From Rugalucina vietnamica (Eukaryota > Mollusca > Bivalvia > Lucinida > Lucinidae), in the NCBI GenBank assembly GCA_964017185.1, contig OZ024879.1:45630883-45694882 (forward strand): a stretch of DNA of 64,000 nucleotides. Reading direction: 5' to 3'. Below, one piece after another: positions 53,973 to 64,000 of this stretch (its first letter is position 1; every line of letters begins with the position of its first letter). The notes beneath the pieces were generated by a model. That model ran no database searches. It was not told the DNA's origin and saw only the letters and a list, made by a program, of their open reading frames with translations. The position numbers and the translations under genes are program-made.

Positions 53973-56185
53973 CTAAATGAGAGCCTTAAATTCGTCAGCA
54001 GTCTTTGATGAGACCACTGAAGAGAGAAGACTATTCCATAAAGGGATAGTCCTCGGGAAAAAGAATTCTTCAGAGCATCACTATAGGCCATATATCTTGT
54101 GTATTGTGAATTATGAGATAGGCCATATATCTTGTGTATTGTGAATTATGAGATGCCCTGGTACTTCTTAAGTTGGGTGCTGGGGCCAGATATCTATCTT
54201 TATCAAGAGACACTGTACCGGAGTAAATCTTGTCAAAGAAAGATAGGAAGACTTCACCCTGCGGTCCTCCAGGGATGGCCACTCGAGTTCGTCCAACATA
54301 TCATCCACGCTACTCATGTTACGCCATCGCCTGCAGGTCCACAGGGCTGCTGTCTTCCTCACTTTCTCCACCATTTTTGTCTCAGTTTCATTATAGGGAT
54401 GCCAAATAGAAGCTGCATACTCAATCTGAGGATGAACCAATATTCTGTATGCAACTTCCTTTGTGTGCCGAGGTGGAAGAACCCAATTGCGCCGAAGAAA
54501 ACCCAATGTTTTAGTTGCTTTACAAGAAATTTCTGAAATATGTTGACCCCATTCCAAGTCGTTAGTGATAGTAAGTCCAAAGTTTTGGCGGATCGAACCT
54601 GTTGCAGAGCTTGCTGATGTAAAGAGTAGCTGAAATGTATTTGATTGCTACGGAGGTGACGGGTCACCCTCAATGAGTGACATTTGGCAACGTTGAATTT
54701 CATTTGCCAATCGGTCTCCCATTGTGCAAGGCTATTCAGGTCTTCTTGTAGAATTTGGCAATCAGTGAGTGAATTTATGTTCCTATACAAAACACAATCG
54801 TCTGCAATGAGACGAACAGATAACCTGATATTGTCCGGAAGGTAGTTAATAAAAATCAAGAAAAGGACCGGTCCCAAGACCGATCCTTGGGGGACTCCAG
54901 ATAAGACCGGGACTGGATCTGAGGCTTGAATATCTAACACCACTTTTTGATAGCGCTCAGAGAGCCATGAAGCGATCCACTTGTGAGTAGATCCTCTAAT
55001 CTCGTAGTAGTGCAGTTTGTATAGTAATCTCTTATGTGGTACCTTGTCAAAGGCCTTTGCAAAATCCATGATGATCACATCCGTTTGTCTGTAACCCCGG
55101 TTCAGAGCTCGATCCAGGTTACTAACCATGTCGTGAAAGAACTGAACAAGCTGGGTCTCGCAAGACCTCTGACTACGAAAACCATGCTGACAGTCAGCAA
55201 GAATATTTTCAAGGGAAAGATTCTTATTTACATGTATGTTGCTGACTATAATATGCTCTAAGGTTTTGCAGCAGATGCAAGTTAGCGACACCGGTCTGTA
55301 ATTAGCTGCATCATATTTCTCACCTTTCTTATACACCGGGCCACACTTGCCTGTCGCCAATCATCTGGTACAGTTCCCTGAGCAAGCGATTCATTGTAGA
55401 TAAAGGCCAAGATGAGAGCAATTTCAGAACCACATTCTTTTAATACCCTAACACTCAGGCCGTCTGGCCCAGGTGCCTTGTGAACCTTTAGCCCATTCAG
55501 CAGTTTGAGGACCCCTTTAGGGTCAACTGTGATTTCACCCATGGGGGTAAAAGGGCTTGTGCCTTTAAAGGGAATTTCAGAATCAAGCTCACGGGTAAAT
55601 GCAGACTGAAATTGTTTATTGCAGATGATTGCCTAATCAACCATGTCGGTTTTTAGAATTCCGTTTTCTCTAAGTGAAGTGACGCGTCTTTTTTGAGAGA
55701 CTTAACAAATGACCAAAACCTTTTACATTTTTCATTTTTTCTCGGGCAATCGGGATCATTGTCATCAGTTTCAAAGGAGAAGATATTGGAAATATGTTTC
55801 CAATATGCATCTCTGATGGCTTTCTGTACGTGTGCTCTGAACCGTTTGTAATGGTTCTTAATGTCAGGACTGCTTGACTTTCGGGCACGGAAGTACAGTT
55901 TTTCGCGTTTCCTAATAAGGCGTTTGATCGAATGGTCGATCCATGGTAAGCTGTATTTTGTCTTGGTCATTTTTGTTGATATAAACCTTTCAATAGCCAC
56001 GAGAACCTCGGACTTAAAACTGACCCTTATATCACAAAACTGACCCACATATCATTTACTGACATGTGACTATGGTCAGATGAAAGGAACGAATCCCTAA
56101 ATCGCGCTAGATGGTCCATCTCCGCTCTTTTATAAAGATAAATCTTCCGCGGGGCTTGTTTGATTCGTTTTGCCTTAATATCATG
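53973..56185 (-). pseudogene. Second non-LTR retrotransposon (CR1/Jockey-like) reverse transcriptase, broken
   Basis: Reading down from 56185: APRKIYLYKRAEMDHLARFR, linker LPWIDHSIKRLIRKREKLYF, FWSFVKSLKKD, then HKAPGPDGLSVRVLKECG, IALILAFIYNESL and NYRPVSLTCICCKTLEHII, HGFRSQRSCETQLVQF, A box MDFAKAFDKVPHKRLL, B box SGVPQGSVLGPVLFLIFIN, C box LIADDCVLYR, thumb WQMKFNVAKCHSLRV, LGFLRRNW, AYRILVHPQIEYAASIW, and finally NSFFPRTIPLWNSLLSS..., with a stop at 53973. The catalytic FADD box reads IADD. About 333 codons (55360-54359) are uninterrupted, but frameshifts lie near 55300-55360 (twice), 55550-55650 and 54550. The endonuclease is absent (5' truncation near 56185). Confidence 0.85.
54083..54152. 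repeat. 35-bp tandem duplication in the second LINE
   Basis: 'ataggccatatatcttgtgt' plus 'attgtgaattatgag' occurs at 54083 and again at 54118 without change. It sits in the C-terminal coding part of the LINE remnant. Confidence 0.85.
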
Positions 56186-56615
56186 GAGTAATTAAGATGT
56201 AACCAGAGAAAAAATACCTTTTTTTTTTTCCTTCTGGCCTAAAACCCCCTGAATTGACATTCACCTTTATGATGACAAGGTCAAGTTTTATAAATAGGTA
56301 TGTTCATTGTAAACATGTCCGTAAATACATGAATACAACGATTTGTTTTTTCTCCTGAAATTTTGTCAGTTGTCTTATTTCTGTTAAAACTGATTGTCCA
56401 TACATCTTTGAACCGCCTTTAACAACTAGTTTTTCACGAAAAAAATGGGAGATATTAGAAAAAAAAAAACAAGAAAAAACAACAAACAAATTTTCATAAG
56501 CTTTGCAGCCAATGCCTAAATGCTGGTAGTCTACATACAGACAACTAATTCACTCAATAAATTCTTCTAAAGCAGTAGGCTATTCAAAATCATTTCTTGA
56601 GTTATCAACATTCAT
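56186..56615. other. No gene recognised
   Basis: AT-rich flank of the LINE, with A-runs at 56459-56475. Confidence 0.4.
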
Positions 56616-57000
56616 CCCAGCAGGCACTCAATATTGCATCAATATTGAATTCTTACTGAATACAGATTGAATATTGATAAACCTGTTTTCAAAATTTATT
56701 CAATATTAATTCAACATTGTATTTTCAACATTGAATCTCAAATATTTTTAAATGTTGGTTCAGTATTACCAATTCAGTATTGAATCCTAAAGATGTGTTA
56801 AATGTTGGTTCAATATTAACAATTCAGTGTTGAATCATAAAGATTTGTTAAATTTTGGTTCAAGATTAGCAATTCTGTGTTGAATCCACAAATGCATATT
56901 CAACATTGAATCAATGCTCTTGTTTCGTTTTATAGCCTATATGTACAAAATGGAGTTATCAATGTATGGTCAACATTGACTTTGATACACTTAAAAATCA
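56616..57000. mobile_element. CCCAGCAGGCAC-ended MITE with AATATTGA repeats
   Basis: Starts CCCAGCAGGCACTCAATATT, sharing its terminus with the MITE at 11790. The interior has three ~60-bp tandem units (56745-56895; 'taaatgttggttcaatatt' and 'aattcagtgttgaatc') and many copies of TTCAATATTGA-like palindromes. I do not find the matching right end, so it is probably truncated. Confidence 0.55.
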
Positions 57001-58194
57001 TCTGTTGGTTAGTAACACATGTGGCCCTACCAGTGGGGCCTAAACTCCCTGCTCCCTGAACGAAGCAAAGCAAGTTACTTTTAATTTGACATTAAGACAG
57101 TTAATTATTTGTGACCTTTTTGTAAAGTATTCTCAGGCCAACAGCATTGGATCTAAGATCCAATTGCTACAAACTATACATGTACATGTACATGTAGTTG
57201 CGAGGTCATATGTCTTTGGTTTTGGAGAAGATTTTTGAAGTTATTTTATTTTTTATCCGGACATGGTGCTGGTGGTGTGTCATTAGATAAATTGATAAAA
57301 AAATCAGATTTATAAGATGACATTTTTGTTATTTTCAGTTACTTAGTTCAAGTCGGTGTCCACAACACATCAGATATGATTTTGTTGGTTTTAAGCTGTT
57401 TTCTGGGTTTTTCTTAAGTTGCATAATGTTTAGAACTGTTTCATTGTTGGATTGATACTACAGATGTGTGTGTGAATTAAATTCAAGTAGACATTGTGAT
57501 ATAAAAATATCTGAACAAAATTGGACTACATATATGTACATATAACAAATTCAGATATTGTACAATATACATGTAGAATGTTATTAAATTTTTGTCTACT
57601 GTGTGCAAAGGTATTAATAATGATAAGATTTAAATCAATTTTAAATATCTACAACTTAAACAGTAGAAAAAAATCAACAAATTGAGATTTGATTTTGCAA
57701 ATATTATTTGCTTGGATTTTTAAGTGTCTGCAACAAAACTCGGAAATTTAAGAGTCAATGAACAAGGGGTAATGATATAACTAACATTAAAAAGTTGTTT
57801 TTGTTTGTTTTAGTACTCATTACTGTCTGTCACATGTATTCAATTTTGTTAACAACTGCCTGTACTTCTGAAACCATTAAACAGAAAACACAAAGACAAG
57901 TTTCACAAGAAAACCCTTAATGATCACTTGTAAAAACAAACCATGAAAAAATTGTCATGAACGCCTCCATGTATGTTTGGTACAATCATTTTAGGATCCT
58001 TTCATCAATATAACTAAAACAATTGATCAGAATTGCAATCCTTGTAAAATATTGATGCATAACAGAGCATAACAATAAGTGTCTGCAACGTAGAAACCTG
58101 CCATCAAGGAACAGCTATAACTTTTGAACCGTTTAGGTTTCAGCCAAAAGATTTTATGACAATAAGCTCTGGGGCCAAAATTAAAAACTTGATT
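57001..58194. other. No gene recognised
   Basis: AT-rich sequence between the MITE and the transposase pseudogene. A 'catgtacatgtacatgta' run is at 57178-57196. No coding block. Confidence 0.4.
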
Positions 58195-58275
58195 GTTTGC
58201 CGTTTCCTACCTACCCAACAGGCGGCCTAACATGTACCCACAATCCATGTTTTAAACAAAAATTAGAAAAATATT
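58195..58275. repeat. Remnant of the 47975-48150 hairpin family
   Basis: 'aacaggcggcctaacatgta', 'cccacaatccatgttttaaa' and 'aaaaattagaaaaatatta' match one arm of that hairpin. Confidence 0.5.
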
Positions 58276-58574
58276 AATTTTTTTCATATGAAAATTTTCA
58301 TTTTTTACAGATGAAATAAAAATACCCTGAATACTGTATTGCATGGGTGTGTTTGCGTAATGGTAGGTGGGTCAAAATCATAATAATAAAATAATGGAAA
58401 TAATAACGGACGTTAGCTGTTGAGTGGGACGTAAAACCCAAAACAAATCCGAACCCTCTGAAACTGAAAGGGTACTCTTCCAGTTGATAAGGATGGAAGT
58501 CCATTTATATGAGTAAAACAAGTGATGTTGATAAATGTCAAAGGAATATAAATACACTTCTGTCCACTTTCCAG

Positions 58575-60803
58575 ATTGGAGAAACTTGAAACAAAGCTGG
58601 AAAAAGCCACATGTCAATACAAGAAGCAGTGGCGAAATTTAAGAGCACAAGCTCTTGCATTAGCAGATGGCGATGAAGAAACATGTTCGCAATATTCCAT
58701 AGATGGTCAAGCCGAGTCGGATGAAGTTGAAGACCTTCAGTCCAATCAAGTTAGATTTAAGTCAGATGAAACTGAAGGGCCATCTGCTAGTGCTAGTGGT
58801 TTCGAAGAGAATGATGGCTCTGGTTTACAAGGTGTGGAAGAGTTTGGATTCACAGAATATATAGATTCTTCTGATTCAGACAGTGATAATAGTGATGGTA
58901 ATGATGAAAATGCCTTAAACAAAGGGCCAACTCTACACGAACAACTTGCGACTTGGGCAAACAAAAATAAGTGCACAAGATCCAGTTTAAATGAACTGCT
59001 CGATATATTAAGAACACATGGCAATGTTCTGCCTAAGGATGCTCGAACCCTTCTGGAAACACCAAGGACAGTTGAATCAATTGAAAAGTGTGGAGGGCAG
59101 TATACCTATTTTGGTTTGGAGGAAGGTATTAAAAGGATAAGTTCTTATTGTGGGTTAGTGTTTAATAACAATGATATCATTTTATTAAACATCAATGTTG
59201 ATGGTGTGCCCTTATTCAAATCATCAAATTTGCAGCTGTGGCCAATATTATGTAGCTTCTTAGACTTTGAACCTTTTATAGTTGCCCTATACTGTGGTGT
59301 AAGCAAACCTAGTTCTGTGCAAGGATACTTGGGAGACTTTCTCCAGGAGTACACAACCTTAAAGCAGCAAGTCATTACCTATGATTCCAAGACATTGAAG
59401 ATTATAATTAGAGCGTTCATATGTGATTCCCCCGCAGGGGCCTTCTTGAAATGTATTAAAAGCCACAATTCGTATTACTCTTGTGAGAGATGTTTGATAA
59501 AGGGTCAGTGGAAAGGCAGATTGGTATATCATTCAGATGATGTTTTACCCCTAAGAACAGAAGAAGACTTTAAAACACTGCAGTATAAGTCTCACCAGAT
59601 ACAGCTGTCACCACTGACTAGTGCTGGTATCCAGTGTATCAAAACATTTCCATTAGACTATATGCATCTGGTGTGTCTAGGAGTGGTTAAAAGGCTGTTA
59701 TGTTTCCTAAAGCATGGTCCTATTGAGTGCAAGTTGTCCTCCAGACATATCTCAGAAATATCTTCCAATCTTCTTTCTCTAAATGGTAAAATGCCCAATA
59801 AATTCGCAAGACAGCCAAGGTCATTAACAGAATTAGACAGATAGAAGGCAACAGAGTTGCGGCAGTTTCTGTTGTATACTGGTCCTCTAACTTTAAGAGG
59901 TGTAGTATCAAGTGACATGTATATTCATTTTTTGTCTCTCACAGTGTCTTTGTCAATTCTCCTGAATGAAGATGATGATGAACGAATTGGCCTTCTGGAT
60001 TATTCACGAGAATTGCTTGTTTATTTTGTTAGAAAATGTAAGGAAATTTATGGAGATACATTTACTACATACAATGTGCATAGCTTGATACATTTGTGTG
60101 ATGACAGTAGTCATTTTCACGGCCCCCTAAACAGTATTTCTGCCTTCCAGTTTGAGAAACATTTGCAAACTTTAAAGAAATGTGTAAAGCCCAGAATCCA
60201 ATTGCACAAGTAACAAAACCGGTAGCAGAGCTAAACAAAGCAGGATATAAGGCTGGCAGAAGAAACTTGTCTTTTTCAAAAATCTCAACAAGGAGAAAAG
60301 ACAGCTGTTTTTTACTGTTTAGTGAAGAAGTTGCAGTTGTTTTGGAACAGAGACCAGAAGGAAAGTATGTTTGTGATGTGTTTAAACTGTGCCATTTGGA
60401 AAGTTTTTTTACGAAGCCATGTGATTCTAAATTGATCAGGATTGTATATTTTCGAAATCTGAAGGATGGTGTTAGAAGAAGAATTATAGAAAAGAAATCA
60501 TTGAAACGCAAGATGATCTGCTTACCACATAGGGGAGGATATGTTGCTTTTCCTATGTTGCATGACATTGAATAACTGGCGTATATACGACTGCTTTGAA
60601 TTTCAGTTCTTCAGAAATGTGGTGCCGAGCAGTTTGGTTGGAAGGGAAAAGGGAGGAAGAAGGTGTTGTTCCGGATAACTGGATATGTGATAAAAAATTA
60701 CTTTGGCCACCAGTGAATGATGCTACAGTGCCCCTTAGGGAGAGGAGAGAGCCAACAGCAAAATGGAAACAATTCAAACTAATTAAAATTAAATGTTCAT
60801 CAG
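58575..60803 (+). pseudogene. CACTA/Tnp2-like transposase, multi-exon, inactivated
   Basis: The first visible exon follows an acceptor 'cactttccag' (58574). It codes an acidic N-terminus (DSSDSDSDNSDGNDEN), then LLNINVDGVPLFKSSNLQLW (Asp209), IRAFICDSPAGAFLKCIKSH (Asp284), YYSCERCLIKG and FPLDYMHLVCLGVVKRLL. After an in-frame TAG (59842-59844, where the family has Trp) it goes on with KATELRQFLLYTGPLTL and TYNVHSLIHLCDDSSHFHGP. A frameshift near 60185 leads to AQNPIAQVTKPVAELNKAGY and on to 60575. A further exon (60615-60803, acceptor 'cagttcttcag', donor CAG|GTAATG) codes VVPDNWICDKKLLWPP. The D...D...CxxC...DxMH order is that of Tnp2-type CACTA transposases. One nonsense codon and one frameshift suggest recent loss. 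No TIRs were located. Confidence 0.7.
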
Positions 60804-61671
60804 GTAATGATCAGAACTTATCTTGTCAGTATCAGAACAATGTTAGGGACCGCTCATTATTCAAGTGTCAGGGGGGTGGGGGCGGCTCAGATTTTGAAAG
60901 TTCCTAATTTTAAGTTAACCCCCCCCCTACAAACAAACCAAAAATACAATGACCCTCCCTCGGAACTGGAAGCAAGATAACATGACCCCCCCCTCCTTTA
61001 TAGGCCCTTTACAATACTGACTACACTACTTCAAACTTTTCGAGGACTAAGTTAGTGAAAGCAAGGTATCATTATAATTTAGTAAAGTTCTTACTCTGTC
61101 AGTTACCCAAGAACAAATAATCGATGTGCCATTATTGGCTGGACCGATGACGGTTCAGCCACTATATAGTTCCACAACTGAATGTGCCCATGGAGGGTCA
61201 TGTGACTGGTAATCACTTATTCATTGCTGAATTTAGCCAATATGGCAAAGTCATGACATAAAATAGATTATTTTATTTGTCATTCTCTCAGATAACTAAT
61301 ATTTACAACCAACCAAAATTTGAGTATTGAGATAGGTCTAAATGATGTTTGCTTGTTCCTGGTTGCAGAAGAGAATTTTACTTTGAACTTCAACATTAGC
61401 CGCGAGCGAGCCAGTGAGCGACAACAAATATTTTTAATTATAAGTACCGAGCGAGCGAGGGAAAAAAATAACCTTTAAAAGTTAAAACAACATGCGAGCA
61501 AGGGAAAAATAAGTATAAACTTTAACTGAGAAAATGAGTGAGCGAAGCGAGCGGGGGAAAATGTGGCAATTTGAGCATGACCCCCCTATTGGAAAAGTAA
61601 AAACAGAAGGCCCAGGAATGGACACAATTAAATTTAAAATCCTAACCCAGACAACTGGTGGGAAAGAAAGA
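60804..61671. other. No gene; C-runs and GAGC-rich patch
   Basis: G- or C-runs (60870-60887, 60917-60930, 60984-60995) and repeated 'gagcgagcgag'/'gcgaagcgagcg' text (61398-61555). A related 'ctcgctcgcttcgcttgctc' is inverted at 62117. These look like repeat ends. No coding block. Confidence 0.4.
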
Positions 61672-62583
61672 ACAAAAAGAAGATAGACAAAAAATTTTCT
61701 TCTGTAAAACTGCTTGGCCAAGCAAAGCCAAACTTCATGTGGGCATCCTTAGGTAGGAGGAACAGAAGTGTACATAAATAATCTAGGTCACATGACCAAG
61801 ATGGCTGCTGTGCCCATATATGGTAAAAACCTTTAAAAAACCTTCTTCCCAAGAACCCAAAGGCCTAGGATCTTGAAACTTGGTATGTAGCATTAGTGAC
61901 TCCAGGTGTACAATATGTACATAAATTATGACCCTGGGATGACCTTGACCTATTCTACGGCAAGGTCAACTTGACAGGGTTCCCACGGGCTCTGGAAAAC
62001 CTGGAAAATGGCTGAAAAAAAATCCATGCATGGAAAAATCATGGAATTTGAAATATAATGAAAAATCATGGAATTTCATTTTGTGATGCAAATTTTGATC
62101 ATTATCTACCAAAATTTACTCGCTCGCTTCGCTTGCTCGATATATTCCAAAACATAGATACCTGATTTTACATCAGTGCAATTCAAACCTTAAACTTCAT
62201 TAGAAAAACAAGATGTTTCTTATAGAAGTCAATTAATTTTGTAACATAATTATCTGTTTTTGTCTTTTATTCAACATTATCTTGCTAAAAGGAGGAAGGT
62301 AGACTTCTTTAAATGATCATGGAAATTCAATTCCGATCATGGAAAAAATCATGGAATTTTATTTCTTATTTTCCTTGGGAACCCTGACTTGGGGTGCTGA
62401 TGCTTTCGAATGGGAATTAAATTGGTAAAATGGCTTTTAATGGGGAAAACACAGAAAAGGCAAACTGACAGAAGATTCATGCTTATTTTGTCTGCCCTGA
62501 TCCTATACATAAGGACATGTATGAAAGTACTCAAGGATATACTAGATCTCTGGTGAGCGTTTACAGGACCATTGGTCCTCTGT
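61672..62583 (-). mobile_element. Pearl-like element (family B), minus copy, split by a MITE
   Basis: Read on the minus strand: from ACAGAGGACCAATGGTCCTG and 'taaacgctcacc' (62580) to 'gctttgcttggccaagc' near 61720. It includes 'cttggtcatgtgacctagat', 'ccatatatgggcac', 'ctacataccaagtttcaag' and 'taggtcaaggtcatcccagg'. A CAGGG-ended element (61975-62386) interrupts it; it is shorter than the copies at 9424 and 36832. Confidence 0.7.
61975..62386. mobile_element. CAGGG-ended MITE inserted in family B element
   Basis: CAGGGTTCCCA at 61975 is inverted at the right end (TGGGAACCCTG, ending 62386). ACTTG occurs at both junctions, one base off on the left, as a possible target duplication. The interior repeats 'aaaaatcatggaatttgaaa' and 'tggaaaa'. 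CAGGG ends are common in hAT elements, but an 8-bp duplication is not visible, so the class is open. Confidence 0.55.
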
Positions 62584-63003
62584 ATTTTTGTTGTTTTTTT
62601 TTTCTTTTAAGGAATCATATGTAGTTGAGCAACTAGTGAGGTACTAATTTTAACGCATTAACCTTTCGCTGGGTCCCTTAGCATAGTGACACAGTCGTCA
62701 GACATCGTAGAGGACTGCCACAGTATGAGAGCATGCTTGATCCTTATACTGTAAGTTCGAACAATTTTTGTGTGACCTTATTTGTGAATTCCATTTCTGA
62801 TCATGATGTATTTGTGATTCATTAAGTTCAAGAAAGAAATTGACAAAAACATGGAAAAAAAATTCATCGGCTTAGTTAGTTCTCCCATGAAGACCCCAAA
62901 AGTCTGGAGTCCAAAATCACGCCTATAAATTTAAGATCTCTAAATATACACAGCGTCAACAGTTAAGCACCACCATAAGTTTTTTTCAGAGACATTTTCA
63001 CAT
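62584..63003. other. No gene; possible weak tRNA-like segment
   Basis: 'cccttagcatagtgacacag' (62686) and 'gcatgcttgatcc' (62731) faintly resemble A and B boxes of a SINE. Nothing coding. Confidence 0.3.
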
Positions 63004-63580
63004 AAAAAGGTACAAGTAGGCAAAGATCAGGAAAAGGCGCAATCAGAAAAAGATTCCCACTCCAACAACCGAGGTGGGAAAAAACCAAACTAACAATCAG
63101 GTACTTATACCATGAAACATATCGTAAGCCGAATGAGCAGCTATTTTCCCAATAGGTGGCCACTCAGTTACCTTAACTTAACTAAAAATATGAAAACATA
63201 CATAAGGCGCCAACAGCACAAAAAAATTTTTAAACACCAAGACATAAAACAAAAAGAACCACCACAGAAGTATCGACTTGGAACGATCAGTAACACAAAG
63301 TTACTGGCGGGCTTAAACCGGTTTTACATGGCCATAACCTCACCCTCAGCTTCTGCAGTGGTTCATAACATTTAGTTAGTTATTCGGTCCTCGTGGTGAA
63401 TCTCTAACTAGTCAATGAATCATCAAGAACAAACAAATAAATCATGATAAACATCCTGATGGATCAAAAACCAGGACTCATAGACTGAGTAAGCTGCCCG
63501 ACGATGGAGATCCCTGGGCGCCGAATAACGTACTAACTCCGGAGCAAAAGAAAAACACCAGTTGGACCCCGGTGGGCCCA
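63004..63580 (+). repeat. Dispersed repeat (family C), long copy
   Basis: Nearly identical to 18022-18600 from AAAAAGGTACAAGTAGGCAA to 'cagttggaccccggtgggcc'. It ends a little earlier than the intron copy. Confidence 0.75.
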
Positions 63581-63864
63581 ATTTTTAAAGCTTCTTCAAA
63601 ACAATAATCTTGTTCTATACATATTTTATGTATGAACCCCTAGTCTGTCTTGCATGCAATCAATTTGATTGATTTATTAATGACGTCAGAAGGTGTTGAA
63701 ACGTTAGTTTTGCCTTTACCTTGAAAACGGGGCAACCACAAAACAAAGACATAATATTTTGATTTGGATTTTAATTGTCAGATAAAGGAAATGTTTAGGC
63801 ATTTTATAGGCCTAAAGTTGGGCTACAAAGGGGTACTTGAGGGAGAGCTAAACGAATGAGGTTT
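63581..63864. other. No gene recognised
   Basis: AT-rich spacer between two repeats. Confidence 0.4.
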
Positions 63865-64000
63865 TTAGCTCACCTGAGCCGAAGGCTCACAAGGCGAGCT
63901 TATAGGATGGCCATGCTCCGGCGTCCGTCCGTCGTCGTCCGTTGTCCACAAAGCGCTTGAAAAAATCCCCACTGACTTACAATGGGAGAGATGTCGTGAA
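63865..64000 (-). mobile_element. Pearl-like element end, runs off the window
   Basis: TTAGCTCACCTGAGCC-GAA-GGCTCAC (63865 on) is the inverse of the terminal hairpin at 38599-38629. Then come 'cttataggatggccatgctc', a CGTCCGTCCGTCGTCG microsatellite and 'cccactgacttacaatggg'. The element continues beyond 64000. Confidence 0.7.

Overview
The window is animal (eukaryotic) DNA: AT-rich, gene-poor, with spliced signals, SINEs with RNA polymerase III boxes, LINEs, LTR and DNA transposons. The repeat complement (dispersed elements with ~160-450 bp tandem cores, terminal 'AGCTCACCTGAG/CTCAGGTGAGCT' motifs and ACGG microsatellites, resembling bivalve pearl-like elements) points to a bivalve mollusc. 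That assignment is inference; no species is claimed.

Only two host-type genes are well supported. One is an apparently intronless secreted or surface-anchored GH13 alpha-amylase on the minus strand (12158-13738). The other is a two-exon secreted single-Kunitz-domain protein on the minus strand (17686-19684), whose signal-peptide exon lies 1.7 kb upstream of the Kunitz exon with matching phase-1 splice sites.

The most striking structure is a nested pair at 20.7-30.9 kb. A decayed minus-strand non-LTR retrotransposon (endonuclease at 30226-30889, reverse transcriptase at 20961-23490) is split by a very young 6,727-bp LTR element (23495-30221) with two 895-bp LTRs differing at one position by eye, TG...CA ends, a 4-bp CTAT target duplication and a primer-binding-site-like sequence. 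This element carries no recognisable gag-pol. Its only long ORF is an intact 984-codon repeat-rich protein with two C-terminal membrane segments, followed by a correctly spaced AATAAA and an A-run.

The left part (0-11 kb) holds a LINE tail, a TA-flanked 1-kb TIR element, a TIR element with a tandem core, and a hAT transposase pseudogene split by a 4.3-kb TIR transposon. That transposon has a 3-bp GAG duplication, many copies of a palindromic GTTACATACGTTAC motif and a decayed coding remnant; SINE and other repeats lie inside it. From 11 to 20 kb there are SINEs, a CRE-rich palindromic MITE, the amylase, repeat copies, foldbacks and the Kunitz gene.

The right part (31-64 kb) is almost all mobile DNA: a long inverted repeat pair, pearl-like tandem elements, a gypsy-type gag remnant with a 45-bp tandem repeat, a tyrosine-recombinase pseudogene interrupted by another repeat, foldbacks, a second LINE (53973-56185), a CACTA/Tnp2-like transposase pseudogene with recognisable exon boundaries (58575-60803) and several MITEs. 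The genes form no operon or pathway; the window is a record of layered insertions around two isolated host genes.
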